The notes beneath the pieces were generated by a model. That model had not been told where the DNA came from, searched no databases, and saw only the letters and a program-made list of their open reading frames with translations. A program made the position numbers and the translations under genes. A stretch of 64,000 nucleotides of DNA from Triplophysa rosa (lineage: Eukaryota; Chordata; Actinopteri; Cypriniformes; Nemacheilidae), in contig NC_079902.1 in the NCBI RefSeq assembly GCF_024868665.1, forward strand, positions 10,918,266 to 10,982,265, written 5' to 3'. Positions 29,101-39,831 of this stretch are shown piece by piece; position 1 is the first letter of the stretch, and each line of letters begins with the position of its first letter.

Positions 29101-31437
29101 TGTGCGTGCTTGTGAATTACTGTAACTTTGAATATGTAGCAGAACGATGGCTAATTGAATATCCCCATGGGTCAGTGCTCTTCACAATGGGTCGTGGGAG
29201 GTACCTTCACTGGTGGGAAACATAATGAAGCAAACATCGCAGGAGGCTAATGGAACAACTACTGAGCTAACGTGACGCACTAATCAGAGAACAGAGTGCA
29301 CTCTACTCGATGGAAAGAACAACATATAAGTACTACTTCACATAAGCCCCTCCCCCTTTTGAATCTCAGAAGCAGTACTTGAACATCAAGTAAAATTAAA
29401 TACTTTTTTATTTAATTAATTCATGGAGGAATGTCAAGTTTTTACAACTTCCACATTTTCGTTGTTTTAATCAATTTTAACGTATTTCATAGCGCTCGTA
29501 CAATGTGTTTATTTTTCTGTACAATGTGATCCAATATTATGTTCATTTACAGTATTGCGTTATTTTTGGCAGATACTTACAGAAATGTGCCAACAACTAC
29601 AGGTAGTTACAGTAAGTCAATCTCACTACCTTTATAAAACAGAATGGTAGATGCGAAAACACGCTGAAGATGGCAACATATTACATCCAAGTTCTTAAAA
29701 AAGTCATGACAACTGTGACCCAGTGTGTATAAACCAGGCTAAAGTCTCAAAATCTTATTATGGGATAACAAAATATGAGATCATAACAAATGAGCTGGGT
29801 TATTTAGCTGGGTTTTCACAGACTGGGTTAGAAAATAAGCATATTGAAGATTAAAATTAAAATGAATATTTATGTGAAGCCATTTGTCTGCCAAATCAAC
29901 AAATTATACAGCTTTTACAAGTTTGTAAATTGTACATAATGAGTGAGAGAGAGAGAGAGAGAGAGCAGATTTTAAAATAACTGTGAATTAATTAATCAAG
30001 TATACAGTAAATGTTTGTGTGAATTTATGAGGGCAGAATTTGTATTTACAGTAATTTGTAATACACAACTTTACTTAATATCATTATCATTTACACCCTG
30101 TGAAAGGGATGTGCTCACTTTAGTGTCACAAGCTTAAAGAACAACATACTGTAAGGTCTCTATTGGCAGAGGAAAGTAACATATGGAAAATGACTGGCCT
30201 GTTCAGTTTTGCTTGATGTTGGGCCAATTACCTGAAGCTTCTAAAGATAGTGAAGAGTGTAAATACTGTCCCATGTAATTTAGCACAACAAAACACCCAT
30301 TGACACATAAGATGCTGAGTAAAAAACAAGTTTAGTAGCTGTGTTGTTAAATTCATGCTTTATGATCCTCCTGATTCGTTTATAAGCTGTTAAAAATACA
30401 ACTTACATTAGTGTTCATGTCCCTTATGAAAATTTACCATGGTTTTACTACAGTTCAAATTGAAAAACCATGGTTTTTACTACAGTTAAAACAAAAGAAA
30501 CATGGTTACTGTAGTGAAACAATGGTTATCACAAAATAACCATGGTTTTGAAAACCATGTTTTTTGTAAAAACCATAGTAAACGATGGTTGCTGTAGTAA
30601 AACCATGGTTTTGCCCTGAGTAATCAATGCACCAAAAACCATGGTTACTACACTTGTACCACAAAAAAAACATGGGTAATATTCGTAAGGGACATAATAC
30701 ACATAAACACGTGTATTGAGGAACAGCTTCTTAATATTCCTCATTGCTACTATAATTTGACAGTATGTGTGACATCGAGACTGTGGTGTACCAAAACAAC
30801 GATGTCCTATCAAACATGGGACTTCCTTAAATGTAAATTTCGGTACAATATATTTAAATTAAAAAATGAAGATACATCGCAAGTCCCCTTTCTTGCTTTA
30901 AATTGGGCACTGGATCAAAAATTCACCTGATGTTTCAACGCGATCTAACATTACTGAGAAAGAGACAGTCCTCGGTTCAGTCGTTGATTCAGAGCTTCTT
31001 TTCTTAAATAACACATCTGTTTAATTGTGATATATAGCCTACCTCATATGTCGTGAGGTTTTGGAGAATAACATTCTCCAAATGTTCTCCAGAATGATAA
31101 AAGTGCGCTTAAAAGAACACCAAATCAGTTCGACAAAGTTTTGATGTTGACAATTTGCACTTGTTCGTGATACTCATCTTTCCTTTTTCATCTCTAAATC
31201 GGTGGAAATCTGATTCGGGATTAAATGTTTGGTAATTGAGAAACTCTTACCTGCGTTTCTAAGTTTCTTGTTTCTGTAGACGGAGACGATGACCAAGAGG
31301 TTCCCCAATATATCAACCACAATAGTGAAGATCAAAAAGCTGCCCAAAGTTGTGGCCACCCACGGAGGGCGATTCAGAGTGATCGCGTAAGGGGTCAGTG
31401 AAGAACTGTTCATCAATCGGCTGCCATTTATTTTCAT
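7302..31437 (-). CDS. mtnr1a: Melatonin receptor type 1A, two exons, complete
   Basis: Class A GPCR for melatonin, a plasma-membrane receptor that normally signals through Gi. CDS is join(7302..8170, 31251..31437) on the minus strand, 351 residues, close to the human MT1 length (350). The intron lies after the first base of a glycine codon just behind TM1, the position known for vertebrate melatonin receptors. Family marks visible: NRY (about residues 125-127) instead of DRY at the end of TM3, VVAVYPYP in TM2, [11 protein letters not shown] in TM6, [12 protein letters not shown] in TM7 instead of NPxxY, and a C-terminus ending DSV, the PDZ ligand of MT1. N-terminal NGS and NSS sequons are present. 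The downstream end of fat1 lies 8.4 kb upstream in the same orientation, as in human 4q35. Teleosts carry two mtnr1a copies; I cannot say which this is. Confidence 0.95.
9118..9224. mobile_element. Fragment of a hAT-like element
   Basis: Contains ctatcggccaaacgg, attatcggctgataaatcgg and the end tatatcggtcgaccacta, typical of fish hAT-like terminal sequences. The other end was not found. Confidence 0.4.
10210..10275 (+). repeat. tRNA-like segment, degenerate
   Basis: A-box-like ggtggcgtagagcg (10213-10226) and B-box-like ggttcgcgact (10260-10270), followed by a run of T. It does not fold as a complete modern tRNA by eye and is probably SINE-like. Confidence 0.35.
10912..10995 (-). repeat. 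tRNA-like segment with perfect B box
   Basis: Minus-strand GGTTCGAATCC (10917-10927) is an exact Pol III B box; an A-box-like tggtgtaacgttag lies about 45 nt before it. The spacing would allow a long variable arm. It is a SINE-like or tRNA-derived relic rather than a functional tRNA. Confidence 0.4.
11380..13160 (+). pseudogene. Dead hAT transposase, BED-finger (ZBED-like) type
   Basis: Pieces of one transposase in order but in different frames: [15 protein letters not shown] (11655-11700), [20 protein letters not shown] (about 11815-11880), ALDPRF with surrounding helices (12330-12365), and the C-terminal hAT dimerisation block [20 protein letters not shown] then [11 protein letters not shown] (12880-12995). 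Frameshifts and stops interrupt it at about 11700, 11960 and 12450. A 190-bp stretch at 12455-12645 may be an old intron or insertion. Domesticated function is unlikely given the breaks. Confidence 0.8.
13439..15170. mobile_element. Non-autonomous hAT element with 8-bp duplication
   Basis: Left end TAGGGCTGCAACTAACGATT; right end, inverted, TAGGGCTGCAACGACGCG. Flanks aacgatac (13431-13438) and aacaatac (15171-15178) match at 7 of 8. A fragment of an L2 LINE tail lies within it at about 13815-13970. Confidence 0.8.
13815..13970 (+). mobile_element. L2-type LINE 3' tail fragment
   Basis: Near-copy of the tail at 23755-23911: ggctatatgagaccag, cttatgctttttgttgtcct, aaaagcgtctgctaaatgac and a tail of taaatg repeats. 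Nested in the hAT element at 13439-15170. Confidence 0.7.
15183..15345. repeat. Short tandem repeat of about 68 bp
   Basis: Two and a partial third copy of a unit containing gaattagaggcctacaacat followed by catataaaa and acagtttttaatgtat. Confidence 0.6.
15978..17973. repeat. 2.0 kb tandem unit, copy 1
   Basis: This 1996-bp stretch repeats at a constant offset of 1997 as 17975-19970. I found two base differences (17233 t against 19230 g; 17764 t against 19761 a) and no length change. The only base between copies is the N at 17974. Nothing coding is seen; a minisatellite occupies its first part. Confidence 0.95.
16140..16700. repeat. Minisatellite, about 145-156 bp unit, four copies
   Basis: The core ttaccattaaatgaccaatt with cctgacgttacacgataacc and ggtccagttacgtag recurs at spacings of 156, 145 and 156 bp. 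Units are rich in ACGT tetramers. The same array is present in the second 2.0 kb copy at 18137-18697. The open frames on the minus strand here come from the array and are not genes. Confidence 0.8.
17974..17974. other. Single N at copy junction
   Basis: The only ambiguous base in the window sits exactly between the two 2.0 kb copies. This suggests two overlapping contigs laid end to end with a token gap. Confidence 0.9.
17975..19970. repeat. 2.0 kb tandem unit, copy 2
   Basis: Second copy of 15978-17973; after 19970 the sequence runs on into unique DNA, while copy 1 ends at the N. Confidence 0.95.
20225..20830 (+). repeat. Possible LTR-like or other retroelement fragment
   Basis: A TATA-like gtttaaatatcg (about 20321) is followed by a CT-rich leader, a GC-richer section and AATAAA near 20806. 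The composition differs from its surroundings, but no terminal dinucleotides or target duplication could be set. Confidence 0.25.
22746..24167. mobile_element. DNA transposon remnant holding an L2 tail
   Basis: Ends cagcgtttcccatac and, inverted, tagtgtttcccacag, a pair common in fish DNA elements. The region gggcggtccgcccagg follows the left end. The L2 LINE tail at 23210-23911 interrupts it. Confidence 0.55.
23210..23911 (+). mobile_element. L2-type LINE, 3' end with broken ORF2
   Basis: The end of a reverse-transcriptase ORF is readable in pieces: [71 protein letters not shown]. Frameshifts near 23360 and 23575 and a 14-A run break it. It ends with aaaagcgtctgctaaatgac and taaatg repeats, the L2 tail. 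5' truncation is normal for LINEs. Confidence 0.85.
24160..24465. mobile_element. MITE family A, copy 1
   Basis: Shares taactatgtgtacagaggtg, catgttgtttctacagtagc and tagatgctgctaaatttcat with copies at 34420-34990 (reverse) and 56305-56690; a fragment is at 28185-28250. Confidence 0.7.
25880..25960 (+). repeat. Possible tRNA-derived fragment
   Basis: A B-box-like gagtttgattccca follows agcgctagtgcgctcgga. This weak resemblance to a tRNA-derived SINE head is the only feature seen in 24.5-26.2 kb. Confidence 0.2.
26214..26603 (+). mobile_element. Solo LTR with 5-bp target duplication
   Basis: 390 bp beginning TGTGGCGAGGGG and ending CGCTACA, flanked on both sides by attat (26209-26213 and 26604-26608). 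It has a TATA box (gatatataaag, about 26343) and AATAAA at 26537-26542. No retroviral genes adjoin it, so it is a solo LTR left by recombination of an LTR retrotransposon. Confidence 0.9.
28790..29112. repeat. (TG)n-flanked interspersed repeat, copy 1
   Basis: About 270 bp between (TG)n tracts: ggtggggacctaaacctgaa, ggggaccaaaattgaggtcc, ctaaaaatgcaaaaagtttt, tttaggggtagggttaggg and gactgtccccacggagata. Near-copy of 36300-36700. GGTGGGGAC at one end and GTCCCCAC at the other form short inverted ends. Confidence 0.75.
30418..30692. mobile_element. MITE with internal ACCATGGTTTT repeats
   Basis: Ends gtcccttatgaaaatttacc and, inverted, gtcccttacgaatattaccc. The interior carries many copies of accatggttttactacag in both orientations, so the element can fold extensively. 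Confidence 0.75.
31251..31437 (-). CDS. mtnr1a: mtnr1a exon 1 (N-terminus and TM1)
   Basis: The ATG at 31437-31435 is the first in frame after a TGA only 12 nt upstream, which fixes the start. The exon encodes an extracellular N-terminus with NGS and NSS glycosylation sequons and TM1, with the GN motif in [20 protein letters not shown]. It ends at 31251 with GCAG|gtaagag, phase 1. A GTG three codons upstream of the ATG is in the same open frame but is not a likely start. Confidence 0.93.
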
Positions 31438-31604
31438 TTTATCCACATTTCAACAATCCTCGCCATAAATCATAGCATTTGATTCCGTTTGTGGTGAGTT
31501 ATTGCGTTTGCGTAAACGTGCGTAAAATAAAGATCTGTTATCATGGCATATGGTCCTCGATGCTGCGGACGCGTTCATGGTGGGAGCGCAGACATGTGTC
31601 CACA

Positions 31605-31613
31605 CTTATATAG
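31605..31613 (-). promoter_or_regulatory. mtnr1a: Candidate TATA box of mtnr1a
   Basis: Minus-strand CTATATAAG lies about 170 nt upstream of the mtnr1a start codon. A start of transcription 25-30 nt further on would give a 5' UTR of about 145 nt without another exon. This is a sequence match only; an upstream non-coding exon is not excluded. Confidence 0.35.
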
Positions 31614-34419
31614 CTTTCTGTCTACATCAGAGTGTTGGTATGTTGTATTCGACAGCAAGTTAAGTTGTTCTCAGTTGCCCATGGTTAGGGTAGTGTGAAT
31701 TGTTGAAACGCTGCCCCGCTGTGGAAGTGAACGGAACTGGTTGTGAATTTGGGTCGTCGGAGGTTGCTGCTTCATTCAGACTGGTTAAGTGCGATCTTTA
31801 AACTACATTCATTGTCCCTCATAAACACGATATCTCCAGACAATTTTAAAGTTAATATAAATATGCCTATATACATTTATATAATTCATGGATATAATTG
31901 TTTAGTATGTTATTTCTCTTATGGGTTATTTTATGCTCAGCAATATATCAGGATATAAAGACTGAAATTACAGTGAGTTTTCTGACTGCCTGACAGAAGT
32001 GCCTTGGAGCAGACATAAAAACCATCCCTTAAAAAACTCACCCTCTGCATCTGTCCATGCGTACACAGCCAAATGTATTCGTCATGGAGTAATGTGGTCC
32101 AAACACTCTTCGGACTTAGGTTCAACTCGGCTATACGTTATAACTTTGCATTTTAGGATGCCTGTCAATGCGTGCGTCTTTAAATAACCCAACACTTAAT
32201 AGATGCAGTTTTGTCTCTCTCATACACACTGCACAAAAGTGAAAGATATACATCCCAATGTTTAAGAGGTGGTTTTGGAATTTCTTTCTTTAACAAATAT
32301 AAATTATTACATTTTAAATTATTGCATTAATTTAAGAGAAAATTGCTTTAAAAATAACTTTTTTTATAATAAAATAACATTATTGTGTAAAAAGGAGCAG
32401 TTCTTAAATTACTGAGATGAAATATGAACAATAACGCAGCAAAAAAAATCAAATTAAATATTTTTATTGTGCCACTTGCAATCGAGTTGTAGTTATGTCA
32501 AATAATTATGCATAACGTTTGAAAATACTATTTAATTTATTTAAGTTATTTGATTTAATTTAAAGACTTCAGACTTTAATGCAAAAGTCTTAAAGAAGAC
32601 CTTAAAGAATTATAACTTATGTGGATGTCAAACGAAAAGAAAATGTTGATATTTATATGACACTTTGATCACTTTTGCACTCATAATAAATTAAATGTTA
32701 TTCATGATTAGCTGTTTAACTCCTCATCGTACCTCCTCACTTCATTCCTGATACGTTTGTTAGCGTTTTGCTCTTGTTACCCTTTTGTTACCTTTTCAGC
32801 TTTTGAGCCAAAAACTATACTAGTTCTCACAATGTGTCAGTCTGTCAGCGTTAAAATGATTAAAGCAGCTAAGATTGCACATCTGAGTATAACTTGGGTG
32901 CACAGCAGACTTTTTTCTTTTTTTATCCAGGCCTTTGAGACCAGATGAGTTGAGTGCACTTGAACAAGTCACAGGAAAAAAATCATCTTATCTGAAATGG
33001 AGCAGATTAATGAGTTGGAGCCTGGGAGACAATTTAATGAAGAAGAATCCAATACAATTTTGCATTAGCTCGTTCATCAAGAATGCAGATCTTAACATTT
33101 ATTGACATGTCCCATCACCCTCCTATCAGAACACATTAACACTGGCTGTCTGGCTCTCATTACACCCATGATATTGGTTAGAGGACAAAATACAGAGATG
33201 AATATTGCAACATCCCATTTTTTATCACATTTCCATATTTGCAGTATAGGGAAAGAAAGACGCATTTCTAAATGTTATCAGGTTCTGATTGTAAAAATCA
33301 TTTTGATGAGCAATTCCATTACAACATTTCTCGGTTGAAGACTTTTTCTAACTTAGAACAGAGAATGCTCAGAAATTGAAGTGTTGTTGAAATGATTTTA
33401 TGAAAAAGCAGTAAGTCTATGAAAACTCTCTTTTGTTATTTGCATCATTCTGTCACAACGCTAATGTCGAAATATAATTTTCCAGCCAGTTTATTGATTA
33501 TTTATGACTATGAAAGTTTGTGTCGAATCAATCAGAATAAAAATGGTCAACATGATTACATTTCATATGATCATGTTGACAAACCTTCGGAGTCTGAAAA
33601 AGGAAACTTGTGATTAGGAAATTACACAGACAGCTTAGACCTCCTAGGGAAATCCTGTAAGAGAGACATCCATGTTAGCACGTATAAATAGAAAATGCCC
33701 TTACCGGGATGTGAACGTAAGATAATGTTGACGTTTGTGTGCATAAATTGTCCACCTCGGGCATTAAACCAATTTTTGCCAGCAACAGAAAAGCTTTAAA
33801 GGAACAGACAGCATATTCAGCTTTAATTATACTCATGATTTGTTATGACACAAATATGAGTGAGTCTCAGAGTCACGCTGCTTCAGGTCCCCTGTCTTCA
33901 CCAAGCATCTGAGAAGTGAATATAACAAGAGTAACGCCATGTTCTGTGATGGACCCATCATGCCTCAGGAGCAACCAAAAGACCTTTTCCGGGTTTTTAT
34001 GATGCTGCGTTAAAATTTCAACAACTGATCTACATCTGCTTGAAAAAACGACCTTTGTTAAAAACATTGTTAGGTCAAGATAAATGGTATGAAGGAAAGA
34101 GGAAGAATTGAGAGCAAAGAGTGAGTCTGAAGGGTGTATCGTTACTAAAAGACTGAAGAAAGAGTGACGAGGTCATAGGGAAAATGAAGAAGAGATAATG
34201 AGAGAGAAGACAGCTATAGAGGAAGATGGATGGGGTCGGTATTGAGTGAGAGAGACAGAGAGATGTTGATAACTGTCTGGTGTCTCTATGAAAAGAGATA
34301 TGAATGTGTAGCTATTAAACACAATTGTTGACAGTGTATAATTCATTCATTTGTTTATGTTTTTGTTTTTCATTAGTGAAATGTAATATTGGTAATGTTA
34401 GGTTTATGCTTTTCTTAAA

Positions 34420-34990
34420 GCACCATTGTGTGATTTTTAGTGGTATATAGTGAGGTTGCGAATTGCAACCAATGGCTCACTCCAGCGCTCACCCCTCACT
34501 TTTGAAGCACTATGTAGGTTGCCACAGGACTAAGATGACGTCACATTTTCTCTTCTTTCCCAAATGAGATAACGTGCTCTGTAGAGTTTGTTTGTTGATA
34601 CTGTAAGAGCCAGGTATAGTTTTATTATTGAACACATTTTTTTGGTCACTTACGGATTACGGCACCTGGTGGGGGCGGACTTTTGGAAGCATGACTCATG
34701 TTTGTTTCTTATGCAAATAAATCCAAAAAAATCTATGATCATTACAAGCAAGTGCATCTGACAAGTTTCCCCGGCGGCAAAATTTGTGGTCTTCCAGATA
34801 GTCGCCAATAGATACTGTAGAAACAACATGGCGACACGGCAACAACATTCCATGCAAGCAGACCCTTGGTGTATGTAGACAATTAATTAAGGTTCATTAT
34901 GTAAGGTCTACACCTCTGAACACATAGTTTTGTATAGTATATTGCATTTCTTTCAATAGATCCTCCAAAAAAATACACACAGCACCTTTA
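34420..34990. mobile_element. MITE family A, copy 2 (reverse orientation)
   Basis: Contains ttgcaaccaatggctcactc, gatactgtagaaacaacatgg and taaggtctacacctctgaac, the reverse complement of landmarks in the other copies. It is longer than they are, with extra sequence at about 34560-34780. Confidence 0.65.
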
Positions 34991-36299
34991 AAGTAGCTTT
35001 ATGCCTTCTCTGCCAATAATTTACTAAAAACAAATAAATTACATTAAAAAAATTGTGTGGGCACAAAATTGTTTACAAACTAAACGGTTGTATTTTCTTT
35101 CATCTTTGCATATGTTTTCAAGGTTTTTACAAGGGCATGTAACACAACCTGCCCATGTTGGCAGGTGTCTATTTTGGCAGCTTTTACAAAGTAACAAATG
35201 TATTTGTGCCAAAATACCATATGTTTGAGTGGCTGCAAAGCTTATACTTCTATTATTTTGCCATTCTTTTTATTCTCAGTTAAATAGATATTTGCATTTC
35301 ATTATTTGCATTTACAAAGGTTTGCAAACTTTTTTGCAGCTTTTTGCGACCCTGTCAGAACAAACTTGCAGCCACCACTGTAACATACAACACCTTCAAC
35401 AGAACATGTAAAATCCACCAGACATAAAGTCACAGAAAGTCAAACACACTGTGCACCCCCTGTTGAAAAATGTCATTTGTGTTCTCAGCTAAATCTTAAC
35501 TTTGAAGGGACAATCGATGAGTGATCTTTCAAAGTGACATCTTGGTCATTTTCTCTTTTATTGTAAAGTTAAAATTGCCATATTGGAGCAACAACACAAG
35601 GATACACCTGTCTTGAGTGCTATATTTTCTTTGGGTAGTAAACAGCATCGAGCAAGACAGAATAGAAAGAACACAATAGGTTTTCGAGACTGGAATAAAG
35701 CTTGTGTTGTTTATTTATTTATTTGCTTTCCTGGAAAAGGCTCCTGGCAACAAACACTGGAATGAAGAGGTTATTCTACACCCACCCAAAAAATAAAAAG
35801 CATGCTTTGAAAGCACTTAATAGATTGCCGACTGCTGTAAGCGCACACACAGTTGAAACAGGTACACCCGACATTTCATCACTTTCTCACCTTCTGTTGA
35901 GACCAGGTGTGATGAGACAGCACGCGACGATTAGTCACACTAAACCACCTGCTCCTCTCATTAACGTTTAATTGAACTTGTACGTGTGTATCTGTGTGTG
36001 TTTCTGGGTTTATGATGAGTGTGTAACTCTCATAAAAATCTTGGGGTTGATTTTGCACTTTAGAGTGAAAGAGTTGGATGATCTAGATCTAGATAAGTGG
36101 TTCTCAACCTCTCTGACTTCAAGGCCACGGTCACCTTATTATCCAAAACAATATTTAAATGTCTCTCCAGTCGCATTTTCTACACACTAAAATATTATAA
36201 AGCTTGTCATACAGTAGGATGTTATTACAATAACCAAAGACTGAATGTATCTTGGTTTTCAGTTGTTTGTTGTGCTCCAAAGGAGGTTTGTTGATGACC

Positions 36300-36376
36300 C
36301 AGTCACTTTGTGTGTGTGTGTGTGTGTGTGTGCGCGTGCGTGCGTGCGTGAGTGAGTGTGTGTGTATGCGTGTGTG

Positions 36377-36408
<32 letters not shown>

Positions 36409-36700
36409 TGTGTGTGGACTTGGTTTTTATATGTTAGTGGGGACCTAAACCTGAATGCACACCAACTCATGGAGACCCGTGTCACTGTGGGGACCAAAAT
36501 TGAGGTCCCCACGGGCACAAAAGCTTATAAATTGTACAGAATGATCATTTTTGAAAATCTAAAAATGCAAAAAGTTTTCTACGATCTTTAGGTTTAGGGG
36601 TAGGGTAAGGGGATAAAATATACAGTTCGTACAGTATACAACTCATTACGCCGACTGTCCCCACGGAGATAATAAAACATACATGTGTGCATGTGTGTTT
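36300..36700. repeat. (TG)n-flanked interspersed repeat, copy 2
   Basis: The left flank is a compound (TG)n/(CGTG)n tract at 36309-36416; the body from 36438 matches the copy at 28820-29070 at about 90% by eye; short TG-rich sequence follows on the right. Confidence 0.75.
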
Positions 36701-36854
36701 TTAGTGCTGTCCAACCTTTTCAACTCTATTTAACTTTTCTTAAAGCATTAAATTAAAAATATGCCTTAGAAAGTAGAAGCATCTTGAAGTAGACTAATAT
36801 ATTGAACTCTTCAACAGCACTACAAGAGGTGATAAACGTCTCCAGGTGATTTAC

Positions 36855-37108
36855 ATTTAAAAATGAAAATTCTGTTATCATTTACTCACCCTTAAATTGT
36901 TCCATATACAATTCGTTGTTCTGTTGAACACGATATTTTGAAGAATGCAGGAAACTAAACAGTTCTGGGTCACTATTGACTAGCATAGTAGTTTTTTCCT
37001 TACTATGGAAGTCAATAGTAACCCAAAACTGTTTGGCTACAAATATTATTTCAATTATCTTTTTTTTTTCAAAAATCAAAATGGTTAATCTTTTTGGATG
37101 AACTTAAA
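36855..37108. mobile_element. Cyprinid-type MITE remnant
   Basis: Same broad family as 4428-4697: aaaatgaaaattctgttatc, atttactcaccctta, cgatattttgaagaatg, tatggaagtcaatagta and tttttggatgaactta. Confidence 0.6.
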
Positions 37109-38280
37109 CTTGACTAAACTTAAACAGTTTTTAGGGACATTGTTCGATTTTTCATGCTATAGATGACAGCTGAAACCCAACCCTGAAGCTTCTCTTCGCA
37201 CACCTCTTGTTCAAGCACCCGTCACTGACATTTGAATTTCCATCACATGTAGCTATTATAAGCATGCGTGTCTATTCCTCTGTGTGCATTTTGTTATCTG
37301 AGAAGTTCACATAGGTGTTGATAAAAACACCAGTGCAAAATGGCTCAGACATTTAAAGCTCTAGTGATTTGTTCTTTTCAACCTGTAAATACTTTATTTT
37401 ATTCCATAAAGATTTGCGAAAACAATTTTAAGCCAACTCTATTGTACTGTATGTTGCTCTCTTTGTATGAGAATCACGACACAGGCATGAATTGGAGCAG
37501 AACTACCTCTTTGTTCGAGCTAAGAAGTCTGAAAACTCAAAGTGTATCAAATAGTTGATAGAAAAGCAAAAAAATATTTTGTCAACATGCTTTCACAAGT
37601 TGATTTCACAAATTTGATTCAATTTGTGCAGTAATGTTCTAGTAACCCATTACTGAAGCTCCTTTAGATATTTTTATGAATTTGTGTTGTTCATCAAAGA
37701 GTTGAGAAGGTCACGTGATGACATCATTACATGACAGCAACAGACAAGGTCAACCTGTCACACCCTGTCTCTCGCCTCAGGCCTCTGTCACAACTCATCA
37801 CAGCATTTTTGTACCGTCACTTTCACATCCTGTGATTTGTAAGTCGTGCAAATGTGTAGACCTGTGTCTTCGCTTAAGCATACTAAGCACTGCTGGGGGC
37901 ACTAAAACAGATCTCCTACAATCACAAAATCATGGGCGAAGAGAATCAACATCAGATGAAATTAAATAATCGCTTCTCAAATCTGATGTTTCAGATATAT
38001 TTCAATCAAGCAACAATAAATAAGTTCAAATAAGTTTATAAACCTTTATAAAATGTTTTTTTAATAAAAAAAGTGATTAAACTGCTCTTTTACAGTAGTA
38101 TTAAAGCTGCGATGGCAGGGCAACTTTATTTGAGTATACTGACCTCTAGCGTTCAACTGTGTGTTTCACTTAAAAAGACCTGAGCATCTTTCTTAGGGTT
38201 TAAGTTCAAAAATCCTGAAAATAAGATTTTTTAATGGTGTGTTATATATTTGTTATGTCATGTTTCAACCCAGTCTCACG

Positions 38281-38785
38281 GGAATTCGTGTCATTGTCCC
38301 GAACTTTGGAATCTATTAATTCGTGTTCATGGACACCAATCCCCATTTTTTTCGTGTCAGTGAGCACGACGTTTTTTAAATGTCACTCAGCACGACTTTT
38401 AATACACAGACTGCGCGTGTATTTACATTTATATATTTATAATCTGATTTCAAAAGAAGTCGTACACATTTTAGAATGTGGCTAACCAATACCTTACTTC
38501 ACCCCAAACCCTAAAATCACAGCTCCAAAGGCTAATCTTGCTTAAAACGCGAGTTTAACCAGGGGTCAGAGGGGAAAAGTCAAATCATAACAAAACATAC
38601 CAAGATCGTAGGAAATAGGAATTCAAACGAGCCTTGTAATATACGTATGAATTCCGATCAGATTGCATTGATATATAGGCTATTTATTCAAATGAAAGAT
38701 ATGAAATGAAAGACGTAAAAGGGGGAAATTCGTGTCAGTAAACACAAATTCATAGATTACATTTCGTGACAATGACACGAATTCC
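38281..38785. mobile_element. Non-autonomous DNA element with perfect 18-bp inverted ends
   Basis: GGAATTCGTGTCATTGTC at 38281-38298 recurs exactly, inverted, at 38768-38785. Similar fragments (tcacaggaattcgta) occur near 25838. No coding potential. Confidence 0.75.
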
Positions 38786-39412
38786 AGAATGTGTTGTATG
38801 TTGAACTACCTCTAAAAAGCAGACGTGGAAATTAAGATTACCGAGATTACTGTAGAATATTGTCAATTTTTATATTACAAAGCAATCAAATTTATTTCTT
38901 TCAATTTGACAATGTTTTAAAAGTTAACTTTTTAGATTTAAATAAAATAAGTTTCTTGTTTTCGCTTTGCAATAGTAGGAAATCCTTACAGTAAATAACC
39001 AAGTCATTACTGCCTTAACGGCCCTTTGGAGGACATCCGCTATTAGCTTCACATCATCAACCTCAGCAAATGCAAAATTTCACAGCTTCATGAAAAGTTT
39101 AAATATCCCTAATGAGACCATTTGATAGCATTAAACAGCAGGAGAACAGTGTGAGCTTTTTGGTGTACCATAAGAGCTTTTTACCCACCATATGGACAAT
39201 AGATGGCTTTCTTTCTTACCTCATGCTGTTCCTGGACGTACAGTAGAGATATTCAGGTCTCCAGTCTCCAGATACCACCAAAAAGACAACAGATGCATAA
39301 ATGATTGTGTCCAAAAAGATAGGACATAAAGTTAAAAAGAACAAACGTCACTTCTGCAAAGGGAGAAAAATAAATAGGACATTTAACTGACAGTGCAAAA
39401 AGAAAAGAATTA

Positions 39413-39418
39413 TTTATT
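39413..39418 (-). terminator. fat1: Candidate fat1 polyadenylation signal
   Basis: AATAAA on the minus strand about 415 nt downstream of the fat1 stop codon. It is a plain motif match in an AT-rich region. Confidence 0.25.
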
Positions 39419-39831
39419 TTACATTTCTTTTCAAATGCATATCTTATCTGATTATTGGACCTTTAATAGGACTTCATAGCAAACTTCACAACTGTACAAT
39501 TCCCCATAATGTGTCAATGATATTTCTTTTTAGCAATTCATGTTCACATGGGGAGAAAAGGTGTATAACAATTATTTTAAAGGTGTACTAAGTAATGCCT
39601 CATTAAAAATAATTGTACACGAAGAAAAACATTTTTTTCAATGTTTGGAATACTTCTCACTCAGATGAGATGAAGAGGCCTTAAAAGGCAGTTTTAAAGT
39701 TTAATTCACAATGATCTGACAATGCAACACTCCACTGACTGAGGGTTATCAATTAGAAGTGTCTGCCTGAAGTTGAACAGGTCCTAACATGGGCTGTGAG
39801 GCATTCCAACAGCTGTTTCATTGGGTTGCAC

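Larger units (their letters stand above)
8171..31250 (-). other. mtnr1a: mtnr1a intron 1 (23 kb, repeat-rich)
   Basis: GT-AG intron splitting a glycine codon in phase 1. Most recognisable content is transposon-derived and listed separately. Between those elements I see no conserved coding exon or structured RNA; the stretches 8.2-9.1, 15.2-16.0, 20.7-22.7, 24.5-25.7, 26.6-28.2 and 29.1-30.4 kb show nothing I can name beyond short simple repeats, for example (CA)n near 11166 and (GA)n near 29945. Confidence 0.85.
31614..39412. other. mtnr1a-fat1 intergenic spacer
   Basis: No exon with family-level similarity is seen. It holds transposon remnants at 34.42-34.99, 36.30-36.70, 36.85-37.11 and 38.28-38.79 kb, listed separately. 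Stretches 31.7-34.4 and 37.1-38.2 kb are AT-rich unique-looking DNA in which I recognise nothing. Regulatory DNA of mtnr1a would be expected at its left end. Confidence 0.7.
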
